A DNA stretch of 64,000 bases from an uncultured Clostridia bacterium (GCA_947166385.1 CAMVEB010000020.1:1-64000), one strand, 5' to 3'. Shown: positions 1 through 10,570, counted from the first letter of the stretch. Program-made: numbers and translations. Notes: generated from the letters alone by a model not told the origin.

Positions 1-101
1 ATTATATGATGGAACTTCCGGAAATTCCGAATGAAACGGTCGTCGAGGAAATCGAATCACTTTTTGACGATGAGATGGTTAAACCGGGGGATACCTTTTG
101 A
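1..101 (+). CDS. C-terminal end of an unidentified protein (5' truncated by window edge)
   Basis: An open frame enters from the left edge and stops at TGA 99-101. About 32 acidic C-terminal residues are visible, including the run ETVVEEIESLFDD. I do not recognise the family. It sits just upstream of the transglutaminase gene on the same strand, so it is probably the preceding gene of one operon. Transglutaminases of this type often follow alpha-E or circularly permuted ATP-grasp genes, but nothing in these residues identifies either. Confidence 0.55.
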   Translation, partial: YMMELPEIPNETVVEEIESLFDDEMVKPGDTF

Positions 102-118
102 CAGGGGTTGGTTTAAAG

Positions 119-919
119 ATGCTCCGTATGGACTATCAGTATCATATGCAACTTTCCTTTTCCGAACCGGTAAGCCGTCATCATTTTACACTGCGCTGCT
201 TCCCGGCGAACAATGAACGACAGAAAATTATTAAAGAACAGATACAGATTGACCCATTCTATACTGGCGGAACAGAAACCGACTCATTTGGCAACCGGTA
301 TATGTACGGCGTAGTTGAAAAACAGCATACTGCTTTTTCTGTAAATGTCAGCGGAACAGCCTGCGTATACGGAGATATATCGCTGCCTGTTCATGGGGTA
401 CATACAATCGGTATGTTTCGCTATCATACGGCACTGACAAAGATGGGGCCGGGACTTGGAAAGATCCACGAAAAACTGCCGGACATTCGCCGCAGTGCTT
501 TATTAACACCTGAAAATGCGATGCTTTGGATGGATGTTGTTTATCACAGCATCAGATATGTTCAGGGCGTCACACAGGTGACAACAACAGCGGAAAACGC
601 AGCGGAGCTCGGCATGGGCGTATGTCAGGATTATGCGCATATATTCCTTGCACTGCTACGGAAGGAACATGTTCCCTGCCGGTATGTTGTCGGAATGATG
701 TCAGGAGAAGGTGCTTCGCACGCATGGGTCGAAATATTTGACGGGGAAAAATGGCTTGGCCTTGATCCTACGAATAACTGCCCGGTGGATGATCGTTATA
801 TTTGTATCTCTCATGGAAGAGACGCAAAGGATTGTTCCATGAATCTGGGGTACTATTACGGCTCTCCCAGACAGGTGCAGGAGATCCATGTTGTTGTGGA
901 GGAAAATAAGGATGATTGA
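119..919 (+). CDS. Transglutaminase-like cysteine protease/amidase
   Basis: A 266-residue cytoplasmic protein with no signal peptide. It has a beta-rich N-terminal domain (about residues 4-110), as in bacterial transglutaminase-like proteins, then the papain-like core. The catalytic triad is visible as Cys169 (GMGVCQDYAH), His201 (SHAWVEI) and Asp216 (LGLDPTNN), so it should be active. ATG 119 is chosen because homologues as I recall them begin near the motif DYQYHMQLSF; a TTG at 98 overlapping the upstream stop is the alternative. It overlaps the next gene by 8 bp. Families of this kind cleave or transfer amide bonds and are often found in operons that make and remove peptide tags, which fits the two M14 genes that follow. 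The substrate is unknown. Confidence 0.85.
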   Translation: MLRMDYQYHMQLSFSEPVSRHHFTLRCFPANNERQKIIKEQIQIDPFYTGGTETDSFGNRYMYGVVEKQHTAFSVNVSGTACVYGDISLPVHGVHTIGMFRYHTALTKMGPGLGKIHEKLPDIRRSALLTPENAMLWMDVVYHSIRYVQGVTQVTTTAENAAELGMGVCQDYAHIFLALLRKEHVPCRYVVGMMSGEGASHAWVEIFDGEKWLGLDPTNNCPVDDRYICISHGRDAKDCSMNLGYYYGSPRQVQEIHVVVEENKDD

Positions 920-1907
920 TGCAATCGAATCTGTTGTCAAAACAGAGCTTCCGGTTGATGAAAATCTCACGATTCAAAAACATCGGCTGATGCCTGAAAC
1001 AGGAAATTCTGCCGAATATGAAAAGGAGAAAAAGAGAATTGCCATTGTGACCGGGATACACGGCGACGAATTGGAAGGCCAATATGTCTGTTACGAATTA
1101 ACCAGAAGGATCAGGCAGCATGCGGATCAGCTTGCCGGAATCGTTGATATTTATCCCGCCATGAATCCTTTCGGGATTGATAATATTACAAGGGGTATTC
1201 CGGCGTTTGACCTGGACATGAACAGGCTTTTCCCCGGCAACCATAACGGGGATATGAATGAGTACATCGCGGCTGAGATTATAAATGAAATGGAAGGCGC
1301 GGCGCTTGTGCTTGATATACACGCAAGTAATATTTTCCTGACAGAGGTTCCGCAGATCCGAATTAATGAACTGCATAAGCAAGCACTTGTACCAATCGCT
1401 GAAAAATCAAATGTAGATTTCATTTGGGTACATGGTGCAAATACTGTGCTGGAGGCTACATTCGCATACAGCTTAAACAGCCGTGGGATTCATACGCTGG
1501 TTGTTGAAATGGGAGTTGGAATGCGAATCACAAAAGAATATGGCGATCAGCTTGTGGATGGCATCTTTTCTCTGATGTCAGAACTTGGGATATGGAAAAA
1601 AATGGTCCTCCCAACACATCAGCCGATACTCTGCCACGACATAAGTGGACAGGATGTATACTACCTGAATGCCGGTGTGTCAGGGATTTTTATGAAGCTA
1701 AAGGCTCATGGTTCCATGGTGGAAAAGGGTGAAACAATCGGCATTATCGTCAACCCGTTAACCGGCGATTTGCTCAGCGAAGTAAAAGCGCCCGGAAATG
1801 GCTGGCTTTTCACGATCAGGGAATACCCCGTGGTGGACGAAGGATCACTTCTGGGAAGAATTCTCCGCACTGAGGCGATTATACGGCTGGGGGAGGAAAA
1901 GAAGTGA
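912..1907 (+). CDS. M14-family succinylglutamate desuccinylase/aspartoacylase-like zinc hydrolase
   Basis: A 331-residue protein of the AstE/AspA branch of M14 carboxypeptidases, which remove acyl or amino acid groups from small amides. The zinc site is intact: His50 and Glu53 (GIHGDELEGQ) and His137 (LDIHAS). The likely catalytic Glu is Glu199 (VVEMGVG), and the substrate-binding Asn-Arg pair is in DLDMNRLFPG. The C-terminal about 90 residues form a beta-barrel-like biotinyl-lipoyl-type domain seen in this family. ATG 912 follows a good GTGGAGG-like site and overlaps the transglutaminase stop; the next gene starts at GTG 1904 inside its stop (4-bp GTGA overlap), so the three are translationally coupled. 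The exact substrate cannot be told from the sequence. Confidence 0.85.
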   Translation: MIDAIESVVKTELPVDENLTIQKHRLMPETGNSAEYEKEKKRIAIVTGIHGDELEGQYVCYELTRRIRQHADQLAGIVDIYPAMNPFGIDNITRGIPAFDLDMNRLFPGNHNGDMNEYIAAEIINEMEGAALVLDIHASNIFLTEVPQIRINELHKQALVPIAEKSNVDFIWVHGANTVLEATFAYSLNSRGIHTLVVEMGVGMRITKEYGDQLVDGIFSLMSELGIWKKMVLPTHQPILCHDISGQDVYYLNAGVSGIFMKLKAHGSMVEKGETIGIIVNPLTGDLLSEVKAPGNGWLFTIREYPVVDEGSLLGRILRTEAIIRLGEEKK

Positions 1908-2842
1908 TCAGGGAAGTTATATATGAAATCAAAGCTTTGTATCGGGATGATTTCAGGGTAACCGGATTCCGGTTAGGCCAGGGGGAGCCTTCTGTCTGTA
2001 TCATTGGTAGCCTGCGGGGTAATGAATTTCAGCAGATCTATGTCTGTTCTCAGTTGATCAGAAAACTCAGCATTCTGGAAAGCAAAGGAAGAATAACTGA
2101 AGGGAAAGAAATTCTTGTGATTCCTTGCGGCAATCCTTATTCCGTAAATACGCAAAAAAGATTCTGGACGATTGACAACACGGATATCAACCGAATGTTT
2201 CCCGGGTATGAACTGGGAGAAACAACGCAGCGCATTGCGGATGGCATTTTTAAGAAGATCAAGGATTATCGGTTCGGTATTCAGTTCGCGTCTTTCTATA
2301 TGCCCGGCAATTTTGTGCCGCAGGTACGTATGATGAAGACAGGCGCGGAAGATATAGAGCTTGCCAGGCAGTTTGGGATGCCCTATGTGGTTCTTCATAA
2401 CCCGAGGCCATTTGACACAACTACTTTGAATTATAACTGGCAATTATGGGAAACCGACGCGTTTTCAATCTATACAACGAGCACAAGCGGTATTGATAAA
2501 AACAGCGCCAAGCAGGCTGTTGATTCTGTCCTCAACTTCCTCGCGAAGCAGGGAATCATCGAATACAGAGGATATGAGGGGTATATTTCAAGGGTTGTGG
2601 AAAGCCAGAACTTTGTTGATGTAAGAGCCCTGCATGCCGGATTCTTTGAACAGTGCTCCGGAGCGGGTGAAAAGGTGGAAAAGGGACAGCTCCTTGCCAT
2701 TATAAGCGATCCTTACACGGCAGAAGTATTACAGGAAATCAGGGCTCCGATTCCCGGGATTGTTGCCTTTGCGCATAATGAAACGCTGGCATATCAAAAC
2801 ACAGCCGTGTATAAACTGATTCCTGAAGAGGATGAAATATAA
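1904..2842 (+). CDS. M14/AstE-like paralogue without zinc ligands (probable pseudoenzyme)
   Basis: A 312-residue protein that aligns end to end with the upstream M14 gene: GSLRGNEFQQ matches GIHGDELEGQ, DNTDINRMFPG matches DLDMNRLFPG, and VPQVRM matches VPQIRI. The first zinc His is Arg38 (Glu41 is kept), the second zinc His is Phe128, and the catalytic Glu position falls in the threonine-rich stretch TTSTSG (191-196). The Asn-Arg substrate pair is kept. The frame is intact, without stops or frameshifts, so this is a maintained gene rather than a decaying one. I infer a non-catalytic partner or regulator of the coupled upstream enzyme, possibly as a heterodimer; that is not shown by the sequence. 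It ends 13 bp from the convergent acetolactate synthase gene. Confidence 0.8.
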   Translation: MIREVIYEIKALYRDDFRVTGFRLGQGEPSVCIIGSLRGNEFQQIYVCSQLIRKLSILESKGRITEGKEILVIPCGNPYSVNTQKRFWTIDNTDINRMFPGYELGETTQRIADGIFKKIKDYRFGIQFASFYMPGNFVPQVRMMKTGAEDIELARQFGMPYVVLHNPRPFDTTTLNYNWQLWETDAFSIYTTSTSGIDKNSAKQAVDSVLNFLAKQGIIEYRGYEGYISRVVESQNFVDVRALHAGFFEQCSGAGEKVEKGQLLAIISDPYTAEVLQEIRAPIPGIVAFAHNETLAYQNTAVYKLIPEEDEI

Positions 2843-2855
2843 GAATGGTTCGACA

Positions 2856-4511
2856 TCAGGCGCTGTGACCGTCAATTATTGCTTTCAGGCGTTGAGTCAG
2901 TAAGACATTTTCGCCATAATCCACCGGACAGTCAATAACCGCGGGTACATCCTGCCGGAAAGCATCGTCAAGAATCGTACGGAGATCATCCGCACTCTGA
3001 ACGCGGTATCCCTTGCAGCCCATGCTCTGTGCCATTTTGACATAATTAGGATTAGTAAATGCTGTCATATTTGCGTGTCCGAAACGATCGTTCTGTTTCC
3101 ATTGTATAAGACCATAAGCACTGTCATTAAAGATCAGGGTGACAAAAGGCAGATGCTCGCGTCGCGCAGTTTCCAATTCCTGGCAATTCATCATGAATCC
3201 GCCGTCACCGGTTACTGCAAGAACCCTGTTTTCGTTTCGCAAAAGCTTGGCGGCCAATGCTCCGGGGAGGGCGATCCCCATGGAGGCAAATCCGTTCGAT
3301 ATAATGCAGGTGTTAGGTTCATCACAGAAATAATGACGGGCAATCCACATTTTATGCGCTCCCACATCACTGAGCAAAACATCGCCTTTACCCATTGTTT
3401 TCCTGATATCGCTCAGAATGCGCTGCGGCTTCATGGGATAAGCGCCGTCTGTCTCATAGGCAGAGTGCTCCAACAGCATTTCATCCCGAAGCGCAAAGGC
3501 GTGATCTGGTTCCTGAATGCGGGCAGTCAGTTGAGATAGATGGCGTAATGTTTCCGCCATATCGCCAACAACTTCCAACGCCGGGGGATAACTGCGGTTC
3601 ACATGCGCCGCAGCAGTGCTGACGTGAATAATTGTTTTATCAAGCAGAGGATCAAGTCTGGAAGGAGCGAGTTCCACAATGTCATAGCCGACACATAGCA
3701 AAAGATCAGCCTGAGCCAGCAGAAGATCTTGATAGTCTTTCTGCGGAATACCGATTGTTCCCATGGCATATGGATCATCACTGCGAATAATCCCTTTAGC
3801 CATCATGGTGTTGACTACAGGAAGATGGGCAGTATGCGCAAGGTCCATGATTTCATTGGTAAAATCTGGCCTTGTTCTGGATGCATCAGCGCCTACGAGC
3901 ATCACTGGGAATTTAGCCCGTGCAAGCAACTTGGCGGCTTGAGCTATGGTCTCTAAATCAGCATATTCCGGACGGCTGTGCTGTGGGCTCATGGGGTTTA
4001 ATCCATCCGGAACCTCCATGCGAGCTACATCCACGGGCAGATCAATGTGAGTTGCCCCCATCAGGCCTTCTCCTTCAGCGTACTTAAAGGCAAGCCGGAC
4101 AATTTCTGTGATACTGTCTGGGCGCATAACGAGTTTGGTTCGCTTTGTAATCGGTTCAAAGAGCTTGGCAAGATCCAGATACTGATGACCTGTAATATGC
4201 ATCCTTTCAGAGGATACCTGTCCGGTGATTGCAACAAGCGGCGCACCGTCTGAGTTGGCATCAGCGACTCCAGTAATCAGGTTGGTTGCTCCGGGGCCAA
4301 GTGTAGCAAGGCATACGCCTGCTTTACCGGTCAGGCGTCCGTATACATCAGCCATAAAGGCAGCGCCTTGTTCATGGCGTGTTGTAATAAAGCGAATAGG
4401 AGATTCAGCAATCGCTTCGATCACTTCCAGGTTTTCCTCCCCCGGAATGCCGAAAATATACTCCACTCCTTCTGCAGCAAGACATTCAACAAGCTTCTGG
4501 GCAACATTCAT
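2856..4511 (-). CDS. alsS: Acetolactate synthase, catalytic subunit (AlsS-like)
   Basis: A 551-residue thiamine-diphosphate enzyme that condenses two pyruvates to acetolactate. Seen: the N-terminal pyrimidine-binding domain with FGIPGEENLE and the catalytic-Glu region TTRHEQGAAFMADVYGR, a central domain, and a C-terminal ThDP motif starting TGDGGFMMN and ending FNDSAYG. The C-terminal DCPVDYGENV and the central VGYDIVEL resemble the catabolic AlsS type more than the biosynthetic IlvB type, and no small regulatory subunit (IlvN) is next to it. No acetolactate decarboxylase is present either, so a role in branched-chain amino acid synthesis cannot be excluded. It is the last gene of the minus-strand purF-carA-carB operon, 23 bp after carB. 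Confidence 0.85.
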   Translation of the reverse strand: MNVAQKLVECLAAEGVEYIFGIPGEENLEVIEAIAESPIRFITTRHEQGAAFMADVYGRLTGKAGVCLATLGPGATNLITGVADANSDGAPLVAITGQVSSERMHITGHQYLDLAKLFEPITKRTKLVMRPDSITEIVRLAFKYAEGEGLMGATHIDLPVDVARMEVPDGLNPMSPQHSRPEYADLETIAQAAKLLARAKFPVMLVGADASRTRPDFTNEIMDLAHTAHLPVVNTMMAKGIIRSDDPYAMGTIGIPQKDYQDLLLAQADLLLCVGYDIVELAPSRLDPLLDKTIIHVSTAAAHVNRSYPPALEVVGDMAETLRHLSQLTARIQEPDHAFALRDEMLLEHSAYETDGAYPMKPQRILSDIRKTMGKGDVLLSDVGAHKMWIARHYFCDEPNTCIISNGFASMGIALPGALAAKLLRNENRVLAVTGDGGFMMNCQELETARREHLPFVTLIFNDSAYGLIQWKQNDRFGHANMTAFTNPNYVKMAQSMGCKGYRVQSADDLRTILDDAFRQDVPAVIDCPVDYGENVLLTQRLKAIIDGHSA

Positions 4512-4534
4512 AGTGAATTATTCTCCTTATATCG

Positions 4535-7500
4535 TCAAGAGTTTATGACGGAAATTTTCATGGTCATTTCTTCCAGCACATCAAGAAGCATCCTCACCGT
4601 ATCCAGGCTTGTCAGCATGGTTGTGTTGTTCTGGGCGGCACATCTGCGGACAGCGGCGCCGTCTCCCTGATGGGTACCGGACTGGATTGCCCGAGTATTG
4701 ATGACATAGCTGATGTAGCCGGCGCGGATCGCGTCGGTCAAAGCTGTGCTTCCCTCGCTGGGCTTGGGAAGGATCCGGGTGCGGATGCCGTTTTCAATCA
4801 GCAGTCTGCCCGTCTGCGGCGTTGCTTCGATATTAAAGCCCATCTTATAGAACCTGCGGATCAGGGAGACAGTTTCTTCTTTATCTTCATCGGCGACGCT
4901 TACCAGTACTGTGCCGTAGTTTTTCAGTTTCATCCCTGCGGCGGTCATGGCTTTATAAATGGCCCGGTGCAGTTTGGCATCATAGCCGATTGCCTCACCA
5001 GTTGATTTCATTTCAGGAGAAAGATACGCGTCCATTCCCCGCAGCTTGGAAAACGAGAATGCGGGAACTTTGACATAGTAACGCTTTTTTTCCTCCGGAT
5101 AGCGCCGGAAGATTCCCTGTTCCCTCAGGGAAACGCCCAGCATGGCCAGCGTGCCCATATCCGCCAGGCTGTATCCGGTTGCTTTTGACAGGAACGGAAC
5201 CGTCCTGGATGAACGCGGATTCACTTCGATGATATATACCTTATCCTTCGGATCAACAATGAACTGGATATTGTACAGGCCGATAATCCCGATGCCCCTC
5301 CCCAGTTTTTCCGCATAGTCCAGTATTGTCTGCTTCACGCTGTCGGAGAGGCTGTAAGACGGATAGACGCTGATCGAATCCCCTGAGTGAACGCCGGTGC
5401 GCTCTACCAACTCCATGATTCCGGGAACAAACACATTGCGCCCGTCACATACAGCGTCCACTTCCACCTCTTTACCGCGGATATAGTGGTCTACCAGCAC
5501 GGGCTTGTCTGCATCTACTTCTACTGCGGTGCGAAGATATTCCGCCATAGCTTCTTCTTTTGCCACAATGGTCATGGCACGTCCCCCGAGCACAAAGCTC
5601 GGACGCACCAGGACGGGATAACCGATTTCCCGTGCCACCCGTATGCCTTCATCAACACAGGTTACTGCCTGGCCCTTCGGTTGAGGAATATGCAGAGATG
5701 ACAGCAGTTTTTCAAAAAGACCCCGGTCCTCCGCGCGGTCAATTGCTTCGCAGCCTGTGCCAATGATCCGGACGCCGCGTTCATGCAGCGGCCTGGCCAG
5801 GTTGACAGCCGTCTGTCCACCGAAAGTAACGATCACCCCTTCCGGCTTTTCCAAGTGGAGAATGTTCATGACGTCCTCTGTACAGAGCGGTTCAAAATAC
5901 AGCTTGTCAGAACAGGTATAGTCAGTAGAGACCGTTTCAGGGTTGTTGTTGATAATGATTGCTTCATAGCCTGCCTGCCGGATCGTGCGGACCGCATGCA
6001 CCGTGGAATAGTCAAACTCCACGCCCTGGCCGATCCGGATAGGCCCGGAACCCAGCACAACTATTTTTTTCCGATCCGAAACTATGGATTCGTTCTCTAC
6101 TTCGTACGTAGAATAGAAGTATGGAATGTAGCTGTCAAACTCAGACGCGCAGGTGTCGATCATCTTATAGACAGGAAGAATGCTGCAGGCTTCCCGCATG
6201 TCAAAGACTTCCTGTTCACTCATATGCCAGAGCTCACCGATCTCTCTATCTGAGAAACCGGATTGTTTAGCTTCTCGTAGCACGGCCGGATCTCCCGGGC
6301 AGGCTGCCAATTCCTGTTCCAGTTCTGTAATCCGGCGGATTTTCTGCAGGAAGAAACGATCAATCGCCGTAGCGCCTGCGATTTTCTCCATAACGCAGCC
6401 CAGGCGGAACAGTTCCGCAATGGCGAAGATCCGATCGTCTGTTCCGTTGCCAATATATGCCAGGAGATCCTCTTCACTCCGGCCGTCGAACTTCTTCAGG
6501 TGCAGATGGTATGCTCCGATCTCCAGGGATCGGATTCCTTTCAGCAGGCTCTCCTCAAAATTCCGGCCGATGCTCATGACCTCGCCGGTCGCTTTCATTT
6601 GGGTTGACAGCGTGTTGTTTGCGTCGGCAAACTTATCAAAGGGGAAACGCGGAAGCTTACTCACCACATAATCCAGCGTGGGTTCAAAGGATGCCGGTGT
6701 ATTTGCGATACGGATCTCGTCAAGCGTCATGCCGACGCCGATCTTTGCGGACACCCGGGCGATCGGATAACCACTGGCTTTGGATGCCAGTGCGGAGGAG
6801 CGGGAGACGCGGGGGTTGACTTCGATCAGATAGTATTGAAAAGAGTGCGGATCCAAAGCGAACTGTACATTGCAGCCGCCTTCGATTTTCAGCGCACGGA
6901 TGATTTTCAGCGCGCTGTCCCGCAACATATGGTATTCCTTGTTTGTCAGCGTCTGGGAGGGACATACGACAATGGAGTCACCTGTATGGATACCGACGGG
7001 ATCAATGTTTTCCATATTACAGACTGTGATGGCAGTATCATTCCGGTCCCGGATCACTTCATATTCAATTTCTTTATAGCCTTTGACGCTCTTTTCAATC
7101 AGCACTTCCCCTACAGGCGAAAGCTCCAGTGCATTCTTCAGAAGCCCGATGCATTCAGCTGGCGTATCTGCAAAACCGCCGCCGGTGCCGCCCAGTGTGA
7201 AAGCCGGTCGGAGAACCACAGGATAGCCGATTTCTCCTGCTGCGTGCAGGCCTTCTTCCATTGTATGCACTGTGACGGAGGGAAGCACAGGTTCGCCCAG
7301 GGATTCGCAGAGTTCCTTGAACATTTCCCGATCCTCGGCACGCTCGATGGAACTACTGTCCGTGGCAAGCAGTTCAACGCAGCATTCCTTCAGAACGCCT
7401 TTCTTCTCAAGCTGCATCGCGAGATTCAGCCCAGTCTGGCCTCCAATCCCCGGAAGCAGCGCATCAGGACGCTCATATCGAATAATCTTTGCAATGTATT

Positions 7501-7714
7501 CCAGCGTCAGAGGCTCCATATAAACTTTATCTGCAATGGATGTATCGGTCATAATGGTAGCGGGGTTCGAATTGCACAAGATCACCTCATAGCCTTCCTC
7601 TTTAAGGGCAAGGCAGGCCTGTGTCCCTGCATAGTCGAATTCCGCTGCCTGGCCGATCACAATCGGTCCGGAACCGATGACCAGCACTTTCCGGATATCA
7701 GTTCTTTTCGGCAT
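4535..7714 (-). CDS. carB: Carbamoyl-phosphate synthase large subunit
   Basis: A full-length 1059-residue CarB. It makes carbamoyl phosphate from bicarbonate, ammonia and two ATP, for pyrimidine and arginine synthesis. Two homologous ATP-grasp halves are plain: the first starts [20 protein letters not shown] and the second, near residue 550, starts [21 protein letters not shown]-like. [18 protein letters not shown]-type motifs in both halves carry metal and ATP ligands. The C-terminal about 130 residues form the MGS-like allosteric domain. It starts 17 bp inside carA, so the two subunits are coupled. No arginine genes are nearby and purF is upstream, which favours a nucleotide role. Confidence 0.97.
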   Translation of the reverse strand: MPKRTDIRKVLVIGSGPIVIGQAAEFDYAGTQACLALKEEGYEVILCNSNPATIMTDTSIADKVYMEPLTLEYIAKIIRYERPDALLPGIGGQTGLNLAMQLEKKGVLKECCVELLATDSSSIERAEDREMFKELCESLGEPVLPSVTVHTMEEGLHAAGEIGYPVVLRPAFTLGGTGGGFADTPAECIGLLKNALELSPVGEVLIEKSVKGYKEIEYEVIRDRNDTAITVCNMENIDPVGIHTGDSIVVCPSQTLTNKEYHMLRDSALKIIRALKIEGGCNVQFALDPHSFQYYLIEVNPRVSRSSALASKASGYPIARVSAKIGVGMTLDEIRIANTPASFEPTLDYVVSKLPRFPFDKFADANNTLSTQMKATGEVMSIGRNFEESLLKGIRSLEIGAYHLHLKKFDGRSEEDLLAYIGNGTDDRIFAIAELFRLGCVMEKIAGATAIDRFFLQKIRRITELEQELAACPGDPAVLREAKQSGFSDREIGELWHMSEQEVFDMREACSILPVYKMIDTCASEFDSYIPYFYSTYEVENESIVSDRKKIVVLGSGPIRIGQGVEFDYSTVHAVRTIRQAGYEAIIINNNPETVSTDYTCSDKLYFEPLCTEDVMNILHLEKPEGVIVTFGGQTAVNLARPLHERGVRIIGTGCEAIDRAEDRGLFEKLLSSLHIPQPKGQAVTCVDEGIRVAREIGYPVLVRPSFVLGGRAMTIVAKEEAMAEYLRTAVEVDADKPVLVDHYIRGKEVEVDAVCDGRNVFVPGIMELVERTGVHSGDSISVYPSYSLSDSVKQTILDYAEKLGRGIGIIGLYNIQFIVDPKDKVYIIEVNPRSSRTVPFLSKATGYSLADMGTLAMLGVSLREQGIFRRYPEEKKRYYVKVPAFSFSKLRGMDAYLSPEMKSTGEAIGYDAKLHRAIYKAMTAAGMKLKNYGTVLVSVADEDKEETVSLIRRFYKMGFNIEATPQTGRLLIENGIRTRILPKPSEGSTALTDAIRAGYISYVINTRAIQSGTHQGDGAAVRRCAAQNNTTMLTSLDTVRMLLDVLEEMTMKISVINS

Positions 7715-8804
7715 GATCGGCGCCCTCCTTCATCATCCGGATAAACCGTTCAAACAGATATCGGCTGTCCTGCGGCCCCGGCGCGCTTTCCGGGTGGTAC
7801 TGCACGCTGAACACACGGTCTTTTTCACATTCAGCTCCCTCAATCGTATTGTCCAGCAGGTTGATATGCGTCACTTTGAGCGGTGTGGCTTTTAGGCTTT
7901 CCGGGTCCACCGCATAGGAATGGTTCTGGGATGTGATCTCGATTTTCCCTGTTTCCAGGTTCTTAACCGGGTGGTTGCCGCCCCGGTGGCCGAATTTCAG
8001 CTTGTAGGTACGCGCACCGTATGCAAGAGAAATGATCTGATGCCCCAGGCAAATACCAAACATCGGCTTGAAGCCGATCAGGGAACGGATTGTCTGGATT
8101 GTGTCCGGAACATCCATAGGATCTCCCGGACCGTTGGAGATAAACACCCCGTCCGGATTCAGGGCACGAATCCCGCTTGCGGGAGTATTCCATGGCACAA
8201 CGGTTACCTTGCACCCCATTGCATTCATGGCTCGGGCAATGTTCCGCTTCATGCCACAGTCAATCGCAACGACATGAAAACGCTCCTCTGTTGCGGGAAA
8301 TAATCGCTTCGCTCGGCAGCTCACACGACTGACTGCGTCTTTAGGCATCATGCAGGTGCTGAGCCTGGCTAATCCGTCCTCCAATGTTGTATCCGCTGAT
8401 GTAATTATGGCTCTGCGGCTTCCGAAGTCGCGAATAGAACGGTTCAGTTTTCGTGTGTCCACTCCGGACACACCAACAATTCCGTATTTTGCCATTACCT
8501 GGCCCAGTGAGGATGCCGAACGGAAGTTGGATGGTTCATCATTGTATTCATGCACAATAAGCGCGCCGATGCTCGGTGTGTCAGTTTCATAATCATCTTC
8601 CGCCATGCCGTAGTTACCGATCAGCGGATAGGTCATGACGACAGCCTGATCCGTGTACGACGGATCGGACAGGATTTCCTGGTATCCAACCATGGATGTG
8701 TTGAAGACAATTTCCAGAATTGCTTCCTTATCGGCGCCAAAGCTCCAGCCCAAATACTCCTGCCCGTCTTCCAGAATAACCTTTTTATCCGGATCTTTTC
8801 TCAT
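7698..8804 (-). CDS. carA: Carbamoyl-phosphate synthase small (glutaminase) subunit
   Basis: A 368-residue CarA that releases ammonia from glutamine and channels it to CarB. The N-terminal half is the CPSase small-chain domain ([18 protein letters not shown]). The C-terminal half is a class I glutamine amidotransferase with the nucleophile Cys252 in GICLGHQ and His337/Glu339 in YHPE, so it should be active. Its ATG lies in the 4-bp ATGA overlap with the stop of the short truncated gene upstream, and its end overlaps carB by 17 bp. Confidence 0.97.
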   Translation of the reverse strand: MRKDPDKKVILEDGQEYLGWSFGADKEAILEIVFNTSMVGYQEILSDPSYTDQAVVMTYPLIGNYGMAEDDYETDTPSIGALIVHEYNDEPSNFRSASSLGQVMAKYGIVGVSGVDTRKLNRSIRDFGSRRAIITSADTTLEDGLARLSTCMMPKDAVSRVSCRAKRLFPATEERFHVVAIDCGMKRNIARAMNAMGCKVTVVPWNTPASGIRALNPDGVFISNGPGDPMDVPDTIQTIRSLIGFKPMFGICLGHQIISLAYGARTYKLKFGHRGGNHPVKNLETGKIEITSQNHSYAVDPESLKATPLKVTHINLLDNTIEGAECEKDRVFSVQYHPESAPGPQDSRYLFERFIRMMKEGADHAEKN

Positions 8805-9148
8805 AACGGTTCCCCTTCCAGTTCAGCATTAAAAAAGCACGGGGGATCCTTTCCTTCATGCTCAATGATGTTGTGAATGTCCACAGTAAAGGTTTCAAAC
8901 CGGTGGGACAGCGGCAGCCGGACGGTTTTTATCTCCGGCCGGTCGGTGACCAGCGGTTCATGGCTTGCGAAACGCAGATAAATGATATTGCGCTGATCAC
9001 GGATTGCCTGTTCCACATAAGGTTCCATAAACAGCCTGAACTGTGACAGATCTGATACACGCCAGACGACGTTATCACCCAGCCGGATATTGTCAAAAGC
9101 GGCATCCATTTCCGGAATGCCTGACTGAATACGATCAAATGCTGCCAT
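8801..9148 (-). pseudogene. Truncated N-terminal fragment of a PEP-synthase/KaiC-like protein, kept in frame ahead of carA
   Basis: A 115-residue frame containing SGIPEMDAAFDNIRLGDNVV, then a segment with FMEPYVEQAIRD and IIYLRFASHEPL, and later FTVDIHNIIEHEGKD. From memory this matches the first about 100 residues of large PEP/pyruvate-binding-domain proteins that start with a RecA/KaiC-like region. Those proteins run on for several hundred residues, whereas here the similarity ends at HEGKD and the frame closes after about 15 unrelated residues. The stop overlaps the carA start (ATGA), so it now works as a translated leader of carA whether or not the peptide has a function. It lies 15 bp after purF. 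The alternative is a genuine small protein. The family assignment is moderately sure and the truncation is inferred. Confidence 0.6.
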
Positions 9149-9163
9149 GGCGTTCCCTCCTAA

Positions 9164-10570
9164 TCACTCCGAAAGACGGCGTTCAAATCTGTCCTTCCGC
9201 GTGTCTGCAGGAATTGCAGTCGGGTATTTTCCGGTAAAGCATGCATGGCAGTACACGTTTTTTCCAACCAGTGCGCATAATTCTTCAACCGGAAGATATC
9301 CCAGTGTGTCCGCACCGATGATCCCTGCGATCTCATCCACTGTGTGGCGGCACGCAATCAGATGCTCCCGCGAATCAATATCCGTGCCGTAATAGCAGGG
9401 ATGAAGAAAAGGCGGGGAGGATATACGCATATGGATTTCTTTCGCGCCTGCCTCCCGCAGAAGCTCAACAATCCGTCCGCTGGTTGTCCCCCGGACGATA
9501 GAATCGTCAATCAGCACTACACGCTTTTTCCTGACAACATCTCCGATAGCGGATAATTTAATCTTTACCTGATCCAGTCTGTGATCCGGCGCGATGAAAG
9601 TTCTCCCGATGTATTTGTTTTTGATCAACCCGATACCGTATGGAATGCCGGAAGCGCGGCTGAACCCCAGCGCGGCATCCAGACCGGAATCAGGTACGCC
9701 GATCACGATGTCCGCCTCCACCGGATGGGATTTTGCCAGGCATTCTCCGGCATGGATGCGGGCGATATGAACGGATATGCCGTCCAGAACAGAATCAGGC
9801 CTGGCAAAATAAATATACTCAAAAATACAATGACGCGGTTGTTCTTTCCCGCAGTGTTCCCGACGGGACTGCACGCCGCTTTTGCTGAAAATCAGGATTT
9901 CACCCGGTTCCACATCACGGATCATGCTTGCACCGACAGCGTGGAGGGCACAGCTTTCCGAAGCGATGATCCATGTCCCGTCCTGCGCCTGCCCGTAACA
10001 CAGCGGCCGGAATCCATGCGGATCCCGGGCGCAGATCAGTTTTTGCGGTGACATCAGGACAAGGGAATAAGCGCCGTCAAGCCTGTTCATAGCCCGGCTT
10101 AACGCTTCCTCTATGGAAGGCGCATTCAGCCGTTCCTGCGTGACAATGTATGCGATGGTTTCCGTATCGCTGGTCGTATGAAAAATGGCGCCGTTCATTT
10201 CCAACGCGGACCGCAGCTCCGCAGCGTTGGAGAGATTGCCGTTATGCGCCAGCGCCATATGTCCTTTCTGATGATTGACTTCAATCGGCTGGCAATTATT
10301 GCGGTTTGTACCGCCGGTTGTGCCATACCGTGTATGACCGACAGCCATGGTTCCCTTTGGAAAGGAGTGAAGGATACTGCTGCTGAAAATTTCACCGACA
10401 AGACCGGTGTCCTTATGGGAAACGAACACCCCGTCATCGTTGACCACGATACCGCAGCTTTCCTGTCCACGATGCTGCAGGGCATAGAGGCCGGAGTATA
10501 CAATGCCGGCAACGTCCTCCGGTTGTCCTGCCATAACGCCGAATACACCGCATTCTTCATGGATACTCAT
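9164..10570 (-). CDS. purF: Amidophosphoribosyltransferase
   Basis: A 468-residue PurF, the first committed step of purine synthesis (PRPP plus glutamine to phosphoribosylamine). The N-terminal Ntn glutaminase nucleophile is Cys7 after the short propeptide MSIHEE, which must be removed. The PRPP loop VLIDDSIVRGTTS is at 352-364. Cys248, Cys392, Cys441 and Cys444 match the four ligands of the [4Fe-4S] cluster in the Bacillus-type enzyme, so this is the oxygen-sensitive iron-sulfur form. It is the first gene of the minus-strand operon, with a clear promoter about 70-95 bp upstream. No other pur genes are in the window. Confidence 0.97.
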   Translation of the reverse strand: MSIHEECGVFGVMAGQPEDVAGIVYSGLYALQHRGQESCGIVVNDDGVFVSHKDTGLVGEIFSSSILHSFPKGTMAVGHTRYGTTGGTNRNNCQPIEVNHQKGHMALAHNGNLSNAAELRSALEMNGAIFHTTSDTETIAYIVTQERLNAPSIEEALSRAMNRLDGAYSLVLMSPQKLICARDPHGFRPLCYGQAQDGTWIIASESCALHAVGASMIRDVEPGEILIFSKSGVQSRREHCGKEQPRHCIFEYIYFARPDSVLDGISVHIARIHAGECLAKSHPVEADIVIGVPDSGLDAALGFSRASGIPYGIGLIKNKYIGRTFIAPDHRLDQVKIKLSAIGDVVRKKRVVLIDDSIVRGTTSGRIVELLREAGAKEIHMRISSPPFLHPCYYGTDIDSREHLIACRHTVDEIAGIIGADTLGYLPVEELCALVGKNVYCHACFTGKYPTAIPADTRKDRFERRLSE

